DNA from: an uncultured Streptomyces sp.
GTDB lineage: Bacteria; Actinomycetota; Actinomycetes; Streptomycetales; Streptomycetaceae
NCBI GenBank assembly: GCA_946480485.1
Contig: CAMLJW010000123.1
Location: 1-11,929, forward strand
Direction: 5' to 3'
DNA length: 11,929 nucleotides
Shown here: piece by piece, positions 1 to 7,283 of the stretch
Numbering within the stretch: position 1 is the stretch's first letter
Layout of the letters: each line of letters begins with the position of its first letter
The notes under the pieces: generated by a model
The model's input: the letters and a program-made list of their open reading frames with translations, nothing else
The model's database searches: none
Told to the model about the DNA's origin: nothing
Program-made: the position numbers and the translations under genes

Positions 1-2
1 CG

Positions 3-2834
3 CACTCCCCGGACCCCGCAGGAAAAGGCCGCCCCGCGCACGTACGCAACCGGCTGATCGTCGCCGTCGCCGTCGTGGCCGCCGCGATCGCCGGAGCCGG
101 TGCTCCCTCGGTCATCGCCGCCTCGGGTGAGCTGAAGGACTCCCAGAACCTGGTGACGGCCGCCGAGCGCACCAAGGACGCACTGACCCTCGCCCACGCG
201 CTCGCCGACGAGCGAGACGAGGTCACTTCCTACATCGCGGCCGGCCGCCCAGACGGCCGGGGCCCCTCCGAACAGCACAGCGCCCGCGTGGACCGGCAGG
301 TCGACGAGTTGCGGCCGCAGGCCCCCGCCGCGCTCCGCAGCGATCTCAACGACATCGCGTCCGTACGAAGAGCGGCGCTCACCGGGAGGAGCACCGCTCT
401 CCAAACGCATCAGGCGTACTCCGCCGCCATCACCGAACTTCACGGTCTCGCAGAGGACCTGGCCGAGCGGCTGCCACCCCGCGCGGGCGCCGGCTCGCAC
501 GCGCTCGCCGACCTCGACACCGCCGTCCAGCAGGCCGCCGCCGCCCGCGGGCTCCTCCTCGCGGCCCTGAACGTACCCGTGACGACCCGTCCCACCACCG
601 ACCCGATCACCGCCCTGCCCACCACGACCACCACGTCGTCGGCCGGCGACACCAAGCAGCGGGGCGCCCTCACCGCCGCCGCTCAGCAGGCCAACGTCCG
701 CGAACAGGCCGCGCTCGCCGACTTCCAGGAAGCCGCGCCCAGGGCTGACAGCGCCTCGTACGACTCCACGGTGACCGGCCCCGAGGTCACCTCCGCCGAG
801 AAGTACCTCGCGAAACTCGTCGACCAGCCGACCCTCTCCGACTCCGAGCTCGGCACCAACACCAAGAAGCTGGACGCCGCGCTGTCCGCCCGCGTCGAGC
901 TGATGCGTGGCGTCGAGGCGTCCCTCAACAGCCGCCGTGCCGCGGACCTCGCCCAGCTGCGTGACGACGACGTCACCGCCCTGGAGATCCGCATCGCGCT
1001 CCTCGGCGTTCTGATGCTGGTCGCCGTCGGCGTCTCCACGGCCATGGCCCGTACGCTGACCCGCCCGCTGGCCGTGCTGCGCCTCGGCTCGGCCCGCCTC
1101 GCCGCCGACCCGGTCGCCGAGGAACCGGTCAGGTTCACCGGCCGCAACGACGAGTTCGCCCAGGTCGTGCGTTCCGTCAATGCGCTGCACGCGCACGCCG
1201 CCGCGCTCCACGAGCGGTTGACGACCCTGGAGGGCGACCGCAAACACCTCGTCGCCCAGCGTCAGACGATGGCCGACGAACGGGAGAGGCTGCGCTTCGA
1301 ACTCGCCGCGGCCACCGCCCACCTGACCGAGGTCCGGCAGAGCGTCCACGGCATCTTCGTCAACCTGTCGCTGCGCACCCTCGGCCTCGTCGAGCGGCAG
1401 CTCGCCGCCATCGAGGGCCTCGAGGAGCGCGAGCAGGACCCCGACCGCCTCGCCACCCTCTTCCGGCTCGACCACTTCGCCACCGTCATGCGTCGGCACA
1501 GCGAGAATTTGCTGGTCCTCGCAGGGGTGGAACACGGCCACCAGCACCCCGGCCCCGTCCCGCTCGTCGACGTCGTGCGCGCCGCCATCAGCGAGATCGA
1601 GCGCTACGAGCGGGTTCGGATCGGCTCGCTCCCGCCGTACCAGCACCTCGCCGGGTTCGCGGCGCACGACATCAGCCACCTGCTGGCCGAACTCCTGGAG
1701 AACGCCACGTCGTTCTCGCCGCCCGACATCCCCGTCGAGGTCTCCGGCTGGTTCCTGGAGAGCGGCGAGGTCATGCTCTCCGTACATGACGAGGGCATCG
1801 GCATGACCACCGAGCGCCTGGATCAGCTCAACGCCCGCCTCTCGGACTGCGCCCCCGAGGACGCGTACGACCGGGAGAGCGGCGAGGGTCTCGGACTCGG
1901 GCTGTACGTGGTGGCGCGGCTCGCGCACCGGCACGGCGTACGTGTACGGCTGCGTGAGCAGAAGCAGGGCGGCATCGCGGCGGTCGCCGTCCTGCCCAAC
2001 TCGCTGCTCGCCCCCGCACACGCCGTCTCCTCGCAGGCCACCTCGATGGCCCAGGGCGCGCCCTCGCCGGCGTTCTCCGGGATCGAGGCCGAGGCCAACT
2101 CCCATGTGCTCCCCGGGCGCTGTGGCCGGGACCCGCTGATCGCGGCGGCGGAGCAGACGGCACGGCAGGCGGAGTCCGGGAAGACCGAGTCCGGGAAGAC
2201 CGAGTCTGAAAAGACCGACTCCGGGGCCGAGTCCGAGGAGGGCCCGGCCGAGGAGCGCGCACGCGAGGGCTCCGCGCTCGGAGCAGAGCCCGCCGAGCCC
2301 TCGGGGCCTGCCCGGCCCACCGGCTCCTCCGGGTCGGAGACGACCATGGAGCTCATCCCACCGAAGCCCCGGGCCGAGGCGCAGGCGACCGCCGAATCCA
2401 AAGCCGCCGAATCCAAAGCCGCCGGTGGACCGGGAGCCGCCGACGGACCGGAAACGGTCATCGGACGCGAATCCGGGGCCGAACCCGTCATCGCCATCCC
2501 CGCCCAGACCCCTGCCGACCCCTTCGCCACCAACCCGTACGCCATCGGCCCCGACACCCACGAGCGCGTCGCCGATGAGCCGGAGCGGGTCACCGACAAG
2601 GGTCTGCCGAAGCGGACGCCCACGTTCTCCGCGACTTCGCCGCAGGCGAGGCCGCATGCGGGATCCGTTGACGCGGAGGCGTTGCGTCTCAGGCTCGGCG
2701 GGTTCCACCGGGGCGCGATGCAGGGCCGCCGCGACGTCGAGGCCGAGATCGCCGAACAGGCGGCCGAGATGCAGGCGCCCGCAGGGGACGTCGTGAAAAC
2801 CGAGGGGGACACCGTCGAGGAGGCAAGCAGTTGA
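3..2834 (+). CDS. CvnA-type sensor histidine kinase-like protein, nitrate/nitrite-sensor (NIT) family, 5' partial
   Basis: Membrane sensor heading a conservon. The reading frame is open to the window edge, so the true start lies upstream. A GTG at 75 falls inside the first transmembrane helix (codons near 54-120, LIVAVAVVAAAIAG) and is not a credible start. Numbering from that GTG: extracytoplasmic NIT-like helical region about 20-295, second membrane helix about 305-325, HAMP-like segment about 326-380, coiled coil about 380-420. The dimerisation region has LDH (H467) followed by RRHSENLLVLAG. The HATPase domain shows the N box with N543, the G1 box DEGIGM (D572) and the G2 box GEGLGLGL (603-610). 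The tail after about 650 is long, acidic and Pro/Ala/Glu-rich, with short repeats (ESGKTESGKTESEKTDSG), and ends in a conserved-looking segment, RLRLGGFHRGAMQGRRD. Its stop overlaps the next start by 4 bp (TTGA). In this family the role as a true kinase is uncertain; H467 as phosphoacceptor is my inference. I know no response regulator partner for such systems. Confidence 0.9.
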   Translation, partial: HSPDPAGKGRPAHVRNRLIVAVAVVAAAIAGAGAPSVIAASGELKDSQNLVTAAERTKDALTLAHALADERDEVTSYIAAGRPDGRGPSEQHSARVDRQVDELRPQAPAALRSDLNDIASVRRAALTGRSTALQTHQAYSAAITELHGLAEDLAERLPPRAGAGSHALADLDTAVQQAAAARGLLLAALNVPVTTRPTTDPITALPTTTTTSSAGDTKQRGALTAAAQQANVREQAALADFQEAAPRADSASYDSTVTGPEVTSAEKYLAKLVDQPTLSDSELGTNTKKLDAALSARVELMRGVEASLNSRRAADLAQLRDDDVTALEIRIALLGVLMLVAVGVSTAMARTLTRPLAVLRLGSARLAADPVAEEPVRFTGRNDEFAQVVRSVNALHAHAAALHERLTTLEGDRKHLVAQRQTMADERERLRFELAAATAHLTEVRQSVHGIFVNLSLRTLGLVERQLAAIEGLEEREQDPDRLATLFRLDHFATVMRRHSENLLVLAGVEHGHQHPGPVPLVDVVRAAISEIERYERVRIGSLPPYQHLAGFAAHDISHLLAELLENATSFSPPDIPVEVSGWFLESGEVMLSVHDEGIGMTTERLDQLNARLSDCAPEDAYDRESGEGLGLGLYVVARLAHRHGVRVRLREQKQGGIAAVAVLPNSLLAPAHAVSSQATSMAQGAPSPAFSGIEAEANSHVLPGRCGRDPLIAAAEQTARQAESGKTESGKTESEKTDSGAESEEGPAEERAREGSALGAEPAEPSGPARPTGSSGSETTMELIPPKPRAEAQATAESKAAESKAAGGPGAADGPETVIGRESGAEPVIAIPAQTPADPFATNPYAIGPDTHERVADEPERVTDKGLPKRTPTFSATSPQARPHAGSVDAEALRLRLGGFHRGAMQGRRDVEAEIAEQAAEMQAPAGDVVKTEGDTVEEASS

Positions 2835-3334
2835 CCGCGCCGAGTACCTTCGGGCTGAGCAATGAGGCCCGCAATCTGCACTGGCTGCTGACGAACCTCG
2901 TCGAGGAGGTATCGGGCATCCTGTCGGTCGCGGTGGTCTCCTCCGACGGTCTGCTGCTGCTCTCCTCCGACGCCGGGAGAAAGGCGCAGGGCCGCGAGGC
3001 GGGCAGGGCCAAACCCGCCGGCCCCAAGGGCTCCTCCGCCGACCTCGCCACCGTCGTGTCCGGCATCGGCAGCCTCACCATCGGCGCCGCCAGGCTGATG
3101 GACTTCGGCGGCCTCAAGCAGACGGTGGTCGCGATGGCCGAGGGCAGCCTCTTCGTCATGTCGATCAGTGACGGCTCGCTGCTCGGTGTGTACGGCGCGC
3201 CGGACTGCGACATGAGCGTCGTCGCCTACCACATGGCGCTCTTCGTGGGCCGCGCCGGGCACGTTCTGACCCCCGAACTCCGCAGTGAGCTGCGCCAGTC
3301 GATAGAGGACGCGTCGATAGGGAGCCGCCAGTGA
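2831..3334 (+). CDS. Roadblock/LC7 domain protein, CvnB type
   Basis: Cytoplasmic Roadblock/LC7 protein of about 167 aa, the second conservon member. Family members are MglB-like and are thought to bind and regulate the partner small GTPase, here the CvnD protein two genes downstream. The start is TTG at 2831, overlapping the upstream TGA as TTGA. It is supported by GAGGAGG at 2818-2824 and by the N-terminus NEARNLHWLLTNLVEEVSGI (residues 11-30), the typical opening helix. The fold continues with AVVSSDGLLLL (34-44), then the long helix and strands up to VVAYHMALFVGRAG (130-143). Odd feature: residues about 49-69 form a Gly/Lys/Arg-rich insert (RKAQGREAGRAKPAGPKG) where relatives usually have a short loop. 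This makes the protein longer than the roughly 135-145 aa usual for the family as I recall it. Confidence 0.88.
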   Translation: MTAPSTFGLSNEARNLHWLLTNLVEEVSGILSVAVVSSDGLLLLSSDAGRKAQGREAGRAKPAGPKGSSADLATVVSGIGSLTIGAARLMDFGGLKQTVVAMAEGSLFVMSISDGSLLGVYGAPDCDMSVVAYHMALFVGRAGHVLTPELRSELRQSIEDASIGSRQ

Positions 3335-3741
3335 GCAGTACGCCCAAGCTTCCGGTCCGCGGCGGGGAACGCAGACCCGCCCGTGTACGCCCCTACTCGC
3401 TCACCGGCGGCCGCACGCGCTTCGGGTACGTGCTGCTCGTCGAGACGTTCGTCACCAGCACAGCCGCGCTCGAAGCACCCGACGAGCGGAGGGAACTGAC
3501 GAATGGTTCCCTCACCACCCGGGTGATGCCAGAGATGCGCGCCATCGTCGAACTCTGCCGCCGGATGCGAACGGTGGCCGAGGTCGCCGCGCTGCTGAGG
3601 CTGCCGCTCGGTGTGGTCCGCGTACTCCTCAGCGACCTGGCGGACCAGGGAAAGATCCGTGTGTACGGAACCGGTCACGGCCCGGGACAGCCGGACCGCG
3701 CACTGCTGGAAAGGGTGCTGAATGGACTCCGCCGTCTCTGA
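3331..3741 (+). CDS. DUF742 protein, CvnC type (winged-helix)
   Basis: Third conservon gene, 136 aa, of the DUF742 family. The exact function is not established; the family is always found between Roadblock and GTPase genes. GTG at 3331 overlaps the upstream stop by 4 bp (GTGA), with GGGAG at 3320-3324 six bases ahead. The N-terminal motif VRPYSLTGGRTR (residues 19-30) is the family hallmark. Residues about 66-112 read as a winged-helix fold (PEMRAIVELCRRMRTVAEVA, then LRLPLGVVRVLLSDLADQGKI). The wHTH may bind DNA or serve only as a protein contact surface. Residues 41-60 (VTSTAALEAPDERRELTNGS) match the variable linker before the helix-turn-helix. The 3' end overlaps the GTPase gene by 20 bp, which implies translational coupling. 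Confidence 0.88.
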   Translation: MSSTPKLPVRGGERRPARVRPYSLTGGRTRFGYVLLVETFVTSTAALEAPDERRELTNGSLTTRVMPEMRAIVELCRRMRTVAEVAALLRLPLGVVRVLLSDLADQGKIRVYGTGHGPGQPDRALLERVLNGLRRL

Positions 3742-4360
3742 AGTCGTCGCCGAACCCGCTGTCGTCCCGGACGCGTACGAGAGCCTCCAGGCCTGGCAGA
3801 CGGACCGGACGCGCGCCCCGATCGCCACGAAGATCGTGGTGGCGGGAGGCTTCGGCGTCGGCAAGACCACGCTCGTCGGCGCCGTCTCCGAGATCACGCC
3901 TCTCAAGACCGAGGCGCTGATGACCGAGGCCAGTGAGGACACCGACGACCTCACCGCGACGCCCGAGAAGCTGACCACGACCGTGGCCATGGACTTCGGC
4001 CGCGTCACGTTGGACGACGACCTGGTGCTGTACCTCTTCGGTACGCCGGGTCAGCAGCGGTTCTGGTTCATGTGGGACGACCTCGTGCGCGGGGCGATCG
4101 GGGCGGTCATCCTCGCCGACACCCGCCGCCTGAAGGACTGCTTCCCGGCGCTCGACTACTTCGAGAGCTGCGGACTGCCGTACGTCGTCGCGATCAACCA
4201 CTTCGACGGCAGCGAGCGGTACGAGCCGGAGGATGTGCGAGAGGCCCTTACCGTGCCCGCGCACATACCTGTCATGATCATGGACGCGCGCCGGCGGATC
4301 TCGGTGATCGAGACCCTCCTGGCCCTCGTCGGCCACGCGTTCGAAGTCAGCCCCGAGTAG
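3722..4360 (+). CDS. Small Ras-like GTPase/ATP-GTP binding protein, CvnD type
   Basis: Cytoplasmic P-loop GTPase of about 212 aa, the switch component of the conservon and related to MglA. The P-loop is GGFGVGKT (G42-T49). The G3 region is GTPGQQRF (107-114), with Gly where classical Ras proteins have the DxxG aspartate, a substitution common in this bacterial group. The G4 motif appears as NHFD (159-162, NKxD equivalent) and the G5 region as MDARR. The start ATG at 3722 has GGAAAGG at 3708-3714 and lies inside the 3' end of the DUF742 gene. GTP/GDP cycling would be controlled by the Roadblock partner and relayed to or from the membrane sensor. The specific signal is unknown. The stop is followed by 35 bp with no hairpin before the monooxygenase gene, so read-through is likely. 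Confidence 0.93.
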   Translation: MDSAVSEVVAEPAVVPDAYESLQAWQTDRTRAPIATKIVVAGGFGVGKTTLVGAVSEITPLKTEALMTEASEDTDDLTATPEKLTTTVAMDFGRVTLDDDLVLYLFGTPGQQRFWFMWDDLVRGAIGAVILADTRRLKDCFPALDYFESCGLPYVVAINHFDGSERYEPEDVREALTVPAHIPVMIMDARRRISVIETLLALVGHAFEVSPE

Positions 4361-4395
4361 GCCCCTCGTAGTCGCAAGTAGGAGACAGGATCCGC

Positions 4396-5664
4396 ATGCG
4401 GAAGATACTCGTCGTCGGAGCCGGCCAGTCCGGACTCCAGCTCGCCCTCGGACTCCAGTCGCACGGGTACGAGGTCACCCTGATGTCCAACCGGACGGCG
4501 GACGAGATCCGTACCGGACGCGTCATGTCCACGCAGTGCATGTTCCACACGGCACTGCGGCACGAGCGTGATCTCCAGCTGAACTTCTGGGAGCACCAGG
4601 CCCCGAAGATCGAAGGGCTCGGCGTCTCGGTCGCCGCGCCCGGCTCCCACGACCCGGGCCCCACGCAGCGCGCGATCGACTGGGTGGGCAAGCTCGGCGG
4701 ATACGCCCAGTCCGTGGACCAGCGTGTGAAGATGGCCGGCTGGGTGGAGACGTTCACGCAGCGCGGCGGCCAGCTCGTCATCCACGGCGCGGCGGTCTCC
4801 GACCTCGACTACTTCTCCCGTACGTACGACCTGGTCCTCGTGTCGGCGGGCAAGGGCGAGCTGGTCTCCATGTTCGGCCGCGACGCCTCCCGCTCCCCCT
4901 ACGCGGAGCCGCAGCGTTCCCTGGCCGTCTCGTACGTCCACGGACTGGGCCCGCGCCCCGAGCACCCCGACTACGAAGCGGTCCGCTGCAACCTGGTCCC
5001 GGGCGTCGGCGAGCTCTTCGTCATGCCCTGCCTGACCACCTCGGGCCGCGCCGACATCCTCTTCCTGGAGGGCGTACCCGGCGGCCCGATGGACGTCTTC
5101 CAGAGCGTCAAGGACCCGGCCGAACACCTCTCCCTGACCCTGGACCTCATGGAGCGGTACACGCCGTGGGAGTACGCGCGGGCCACAAAGGTCGAGCTGA
5201 CCGACGCGAACGGCACGCTGTCCGGCCGCTACGCGCCGACGGTCCGCAACCCGATCGGGAGGCTGCCGGGCGGCGGCCTGGTCCTGGGCGTCGCGGACGT
5301 CGTCGTGGCGAACGACCCGATCACCGGCCAGGGCTCCAACTCGGCCTCCAAGTGCGCCGCTTCCTACCTGGAGTCGATCCTCTCGCACGGTGAGCGCGAC
5401 TTCGACGAGGCCTGGATGCAAGGGACCTTCGACCGTTACTGGGACAGCGCCCAGCACGTCACCAAGTGGACCAACGCGATGCTCGGCGTGCCGCCCGAGC
5501 ACGTGCTGAACCTGATCGGCGCGGCGGGCCTGCTCCAGCCTGTGGCCGACCGCTTCGCCAACGGCTTCAACGACCCCAGCGACTTCGAGAACTTCTTCTA
5601 CGAGCCCGAGAAGACCGAGGCCTATCTGGGCTCCGTGGCCGCTGCGGGCGCGGCAGGGGCGTAA
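4396..5664 (+). CDS. StyA-like FAD-dependent monooxygenase (styrene/indole monooxygenase family)
   Basis: A soluble flavoprotein of 422 aa, close to the length of StyA-type oxygenases. The N-terminal dinucleotide-binding motif is GAGQSG (residues 8-13). The second FAD motif follows at NDPITGQGSN (306-315). A segment AGKGELVSMF (151-160) and the MSTQCMFHTALRHERDL region (44-60) resemble the StyA subgroup rather than PHBH hydroxylases. Known members epoxidise styrene or oxidise indole using FADH2 supplied by a separate reductase (StyB). No such reductase is in the window, so the electron donor must be elsewhere and the substrate is unknown. The start ATG at 4396 has AGGAG at 4380-4384. It follows the GTPase gene by 35 bp on the same strand, so it is probably the last gene of the conservon transcript, in the position where other conservons carry a cytochrome P450. 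The Ala/Gly-rich C-terminus is probably disordered. Confidence 0.85.
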   Translation: MRKILVVGAGQSGLQLALGLQSHGYEVTLMSNRTADEIRTGRVMSTQCMFHTALRHERDLQLNFWEHQAPKIEGLGVSVAAPGSHDPGPTQRAIDWVGKLGGYAQSVDQRVKMAGWVETFTQRGGQLVIHGAAVSDLDYFSRTYDLVLVSAGKGELVSMFGRDASRSPYAEPQRSLAVSYVHGLGPRPEHPDYEAVRCNLVPGVGELFVMPCLTTSGRADILFLEGVPGGPMDVFQSVKDPAEHLSLTLDLMERYTPWEYARATKVELTDANGTLSGRYAPTVRNPIGRLPGGGLVLGVADVVVANDPITGQGSNSASKCAASYLESILSHGERDFDEAWMQGTFDRYWDSAQHVTKWTNAMLGVPPEHVLNLIGAAGLLQPVADRFANGFNDPSDFENFFYEPEKTEAYLGSVAAAGAAGA

Positions 5665-5702
5665 CCCTCGTAGCCCTCGTCGGATCCGTCCGTCGCACCC
5701 CG

Positions 5703-5741
5703 GGGGAGCTTCGGCGGCGTGCACTGCCGCAGGGGCTCCCC
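5703..5741. terminator. Two-tier hairpin between convergent genes, probable bidirectional terminator
   Basis: The outer stem is GGGGAGC (5703-5709) with GCTCCCC (5735-5741), 7 bp. The inner stem is GCGGC (5714-5718) with GCCGC (5726-5730) around a 7-base loop. It sits in the 122 bp gap between the stop of the monooxygenase gene (+) and the stop of the penicillin-binding protein gene (-). There is no T tract on either side, which is usual for streptomycete terminators. Confidence 0.6.
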
Positions 5742-5786
5742 GGCCGGGTCCGTGTGACGAACGCGGGTCCCGTCTCGCGAGCGCCG

Positions 5787-7283
5787 TCAACGGCCGTCGT
5801 CGGCGGGCGGGTTCAGTACCGCCTCCATGACGGCCCGAGCGATCGGCGCCGCGTCCCCGCCCCCGCTGATGTCGCCCCGGTCGGCCGCCGCGTCCTCGAC
5901 GACGACCGCGACGGCGACCGCCGGTTCCATGGCGCCGGCGGCATGCGCCCACGAGATGAACCAGGCGTACGGCGTACCGGAGTTGCCGATGCCGTGCTGC
6001 GCGGTGCCGGTCTTGCCGCCGACCGTGGCGCCGGGGATGGCGGCGTTCGTTCCGGTGCCCTCCGTCACCACGTTTGTCATCAACGTGCGCAGCCGCATGG
6101 CGGTGGCGGTGTTCATGGCCCGGCGCAGGGTGCGTGGGCGGGTGGCCGAGACCGTGGCGCCGTCGGCCGTGGTCGTCCGCTCCACCAGGTGCGGCGCACG
6201 CACCGATCCGCCGTTCGCGACGGCCGCCGAGACCATCGCCATCTGCAGGGGTGTCGCCCGGGTGTCGAACTGGCCGATGGAGGAGAGCGCGAGCTGAGCC
6301 TTGTCCAACCGGGTGCGGAAGGTGCTGGCGGACACCGGGAACGGGATCCCCACCTCGGGGTCGTTGAAGCCGAAGCCGGCCGCTGCGCTCGCCATGCCCT
6401 CCGGACCCACGTCCGCGCCCAGCTTGGCGAACACCGTGTTGCATGACCACTCGAAGGCTTGGCGCAGCGACGCGTCGGCGCAGCCCTCGACATCGTTGGT
6501 CAGCTCGGCCGAACTGCCGGGCAGCCGGTACGGGTCCGGGGAGTCGGTGGGCGCGTCCAGGTCTGTCACCAGGCCCGCGTCGAGGGCAGCCGCCGCGGTG
6601 ACCACCTTGAAGGTCGAACCGGGTGGATAGGTCTGCTGGATCGCCCGGTTGAGCATCGGCCTGTCCGGTGAGCGGTTCAGCCGCTTCCACTCCCGCGCCA
6701 CCGCGCGGTCCGTCCCGGAGAGCCGCTCCGGGTCGTAGGAGGGAGTGGAGACGAGCGCCAGGATCCGGCCCGTCGACGGCTCGATCGCGGCCACCGCGCC
6801 CCACCGGTCACCGAGTCCGGCGTACGCCGCCTGCTGTGCGGCCGGGTCGAGGGTCGTGACGACGTCGCCGCCGGGGTTCCGGGCTCGTGTGGCGTCGTTC
6901 CACAGGGGCGGCGGGGAGAGCATCGGGTCGGTGCCGGAGAGGACGTCGTCCTCGGTGTTCTCCAGGAAGGCCGTGCCGTATGCCTGAGAGGCGAAGCCGG
7001 TGACGGGCGCGTACAACGGGCCGTGCTGGTACGTCCGTTCGTAGCGGAGCCGCTCTCCCGAGTCCCTGGAGCCCGTGACCGGTCTGCCGTCGACCAGGAT
7101 GTCGCCGCGCGGCTGCCCGTAACGGGAGATCAGCAGCCGGCGGTTGGCCGGATTCTCCTCGTACGAGCGGGCCTGGACGAGCTGAATGCGGGTCGCGTTC
7201 ACGAGGAGGGCGGTGAGGAGCAGGGCGCAGAACGCGGCGGCGTGGCGGATGTACCGGGGCATGGGGCGGCCCTCTTGGGTCAT
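5787..7283 (-). CDS. Class B penicillin-binding protein (PbpA/FtsI-type transpeptidase)
   Basis: A single-pass membrane D,D-transpeptidase of 498 aa that crosslinks peptidoglycan. One N-terminal helix is seen at about residues 11-33 (YIRHAAAFCALLLTALLVNA), with no long cytoplasmic tail. The dimerisation-type region follows (RRLLISRYGQPRGDILVDG, 48-66). The transpeptidase domain has STFK with catalytic S223 and K226, SCN at 280-282 and KTGT at 424-427, all intact. The start ATG at 7283 overlaps the SEDS gene stop as ATGA and has GGGAGG (+ strand CCTCCC, 7291-7296) at good spacing. A second in-frame ATG at 7262 lacks such a site. It is coupled to the preceding SEDS glycosyltransferase, its expected enzymatic partner. 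There are no PASTA repeats at the C-terminus. It resembles the mycobacterial PbpA type. Whether it serves septation, elongation or sporulation cannot be told from sequence. Confidence 0.94.
   Translation of the reverse strand: MTQEGRPMPRYIRHAAAFCALLLTALLVNATRIQLVQARSYEENPANRRLLISRYGQPRGDILVDGRPVTGSRDSGERLRYERTYQHGPLYAPVTGFASQAYGTAFLENTEDDVLSGTDPMLSPPPLWNDATRARNPGGDVVTTLDPAAQQAAYAGLGDRWGAVAAIEPSTGRILALVSTPSYDPERLSGTDRAVAREWKRLNRSPDRPMLNRAIQQTYPPGSTFKVVTAAAALDAGLVTDLDAPTDSPDPYRLPGSSAELTNDVEGCADASLRQAFEWSCNTVFAKLGADVGPEGMASAAAGFGFNDPEVGIPFPVSASTFRTRLDKAQLALSSIGQFDTRATPLQMAMVSAAVANGGSVRAPHLVERTTTADGATVSATRPRTLRRAMNTATAMRLRTLMTNVVTEGTGTNAAIPGATVGGKTGTAQHGIGNSGTPYAWFISWAHAAGAMEPAVAVAVVVEDAAADRGDISGGGDAAPIARAVMEAVLNPPADDGR

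Noticed and set aside
1828..3262. Long minus-strand frames opposite the sensor tail and Roadblock gene
   Set aside because: They are shadow frames of the repeat-rich sensor tail, with no start context or domain, and they cross the real gene junctions.
4156..6804. 882-residue minus-strand open frame antisense to the GTPase and monooxygenase genes
   Set aside because: It is Arg/Gly/His/Asp-rich with no recognisable domain, and it lies opposite two clearly real genes. Long antisense frames are expected at this GC content.
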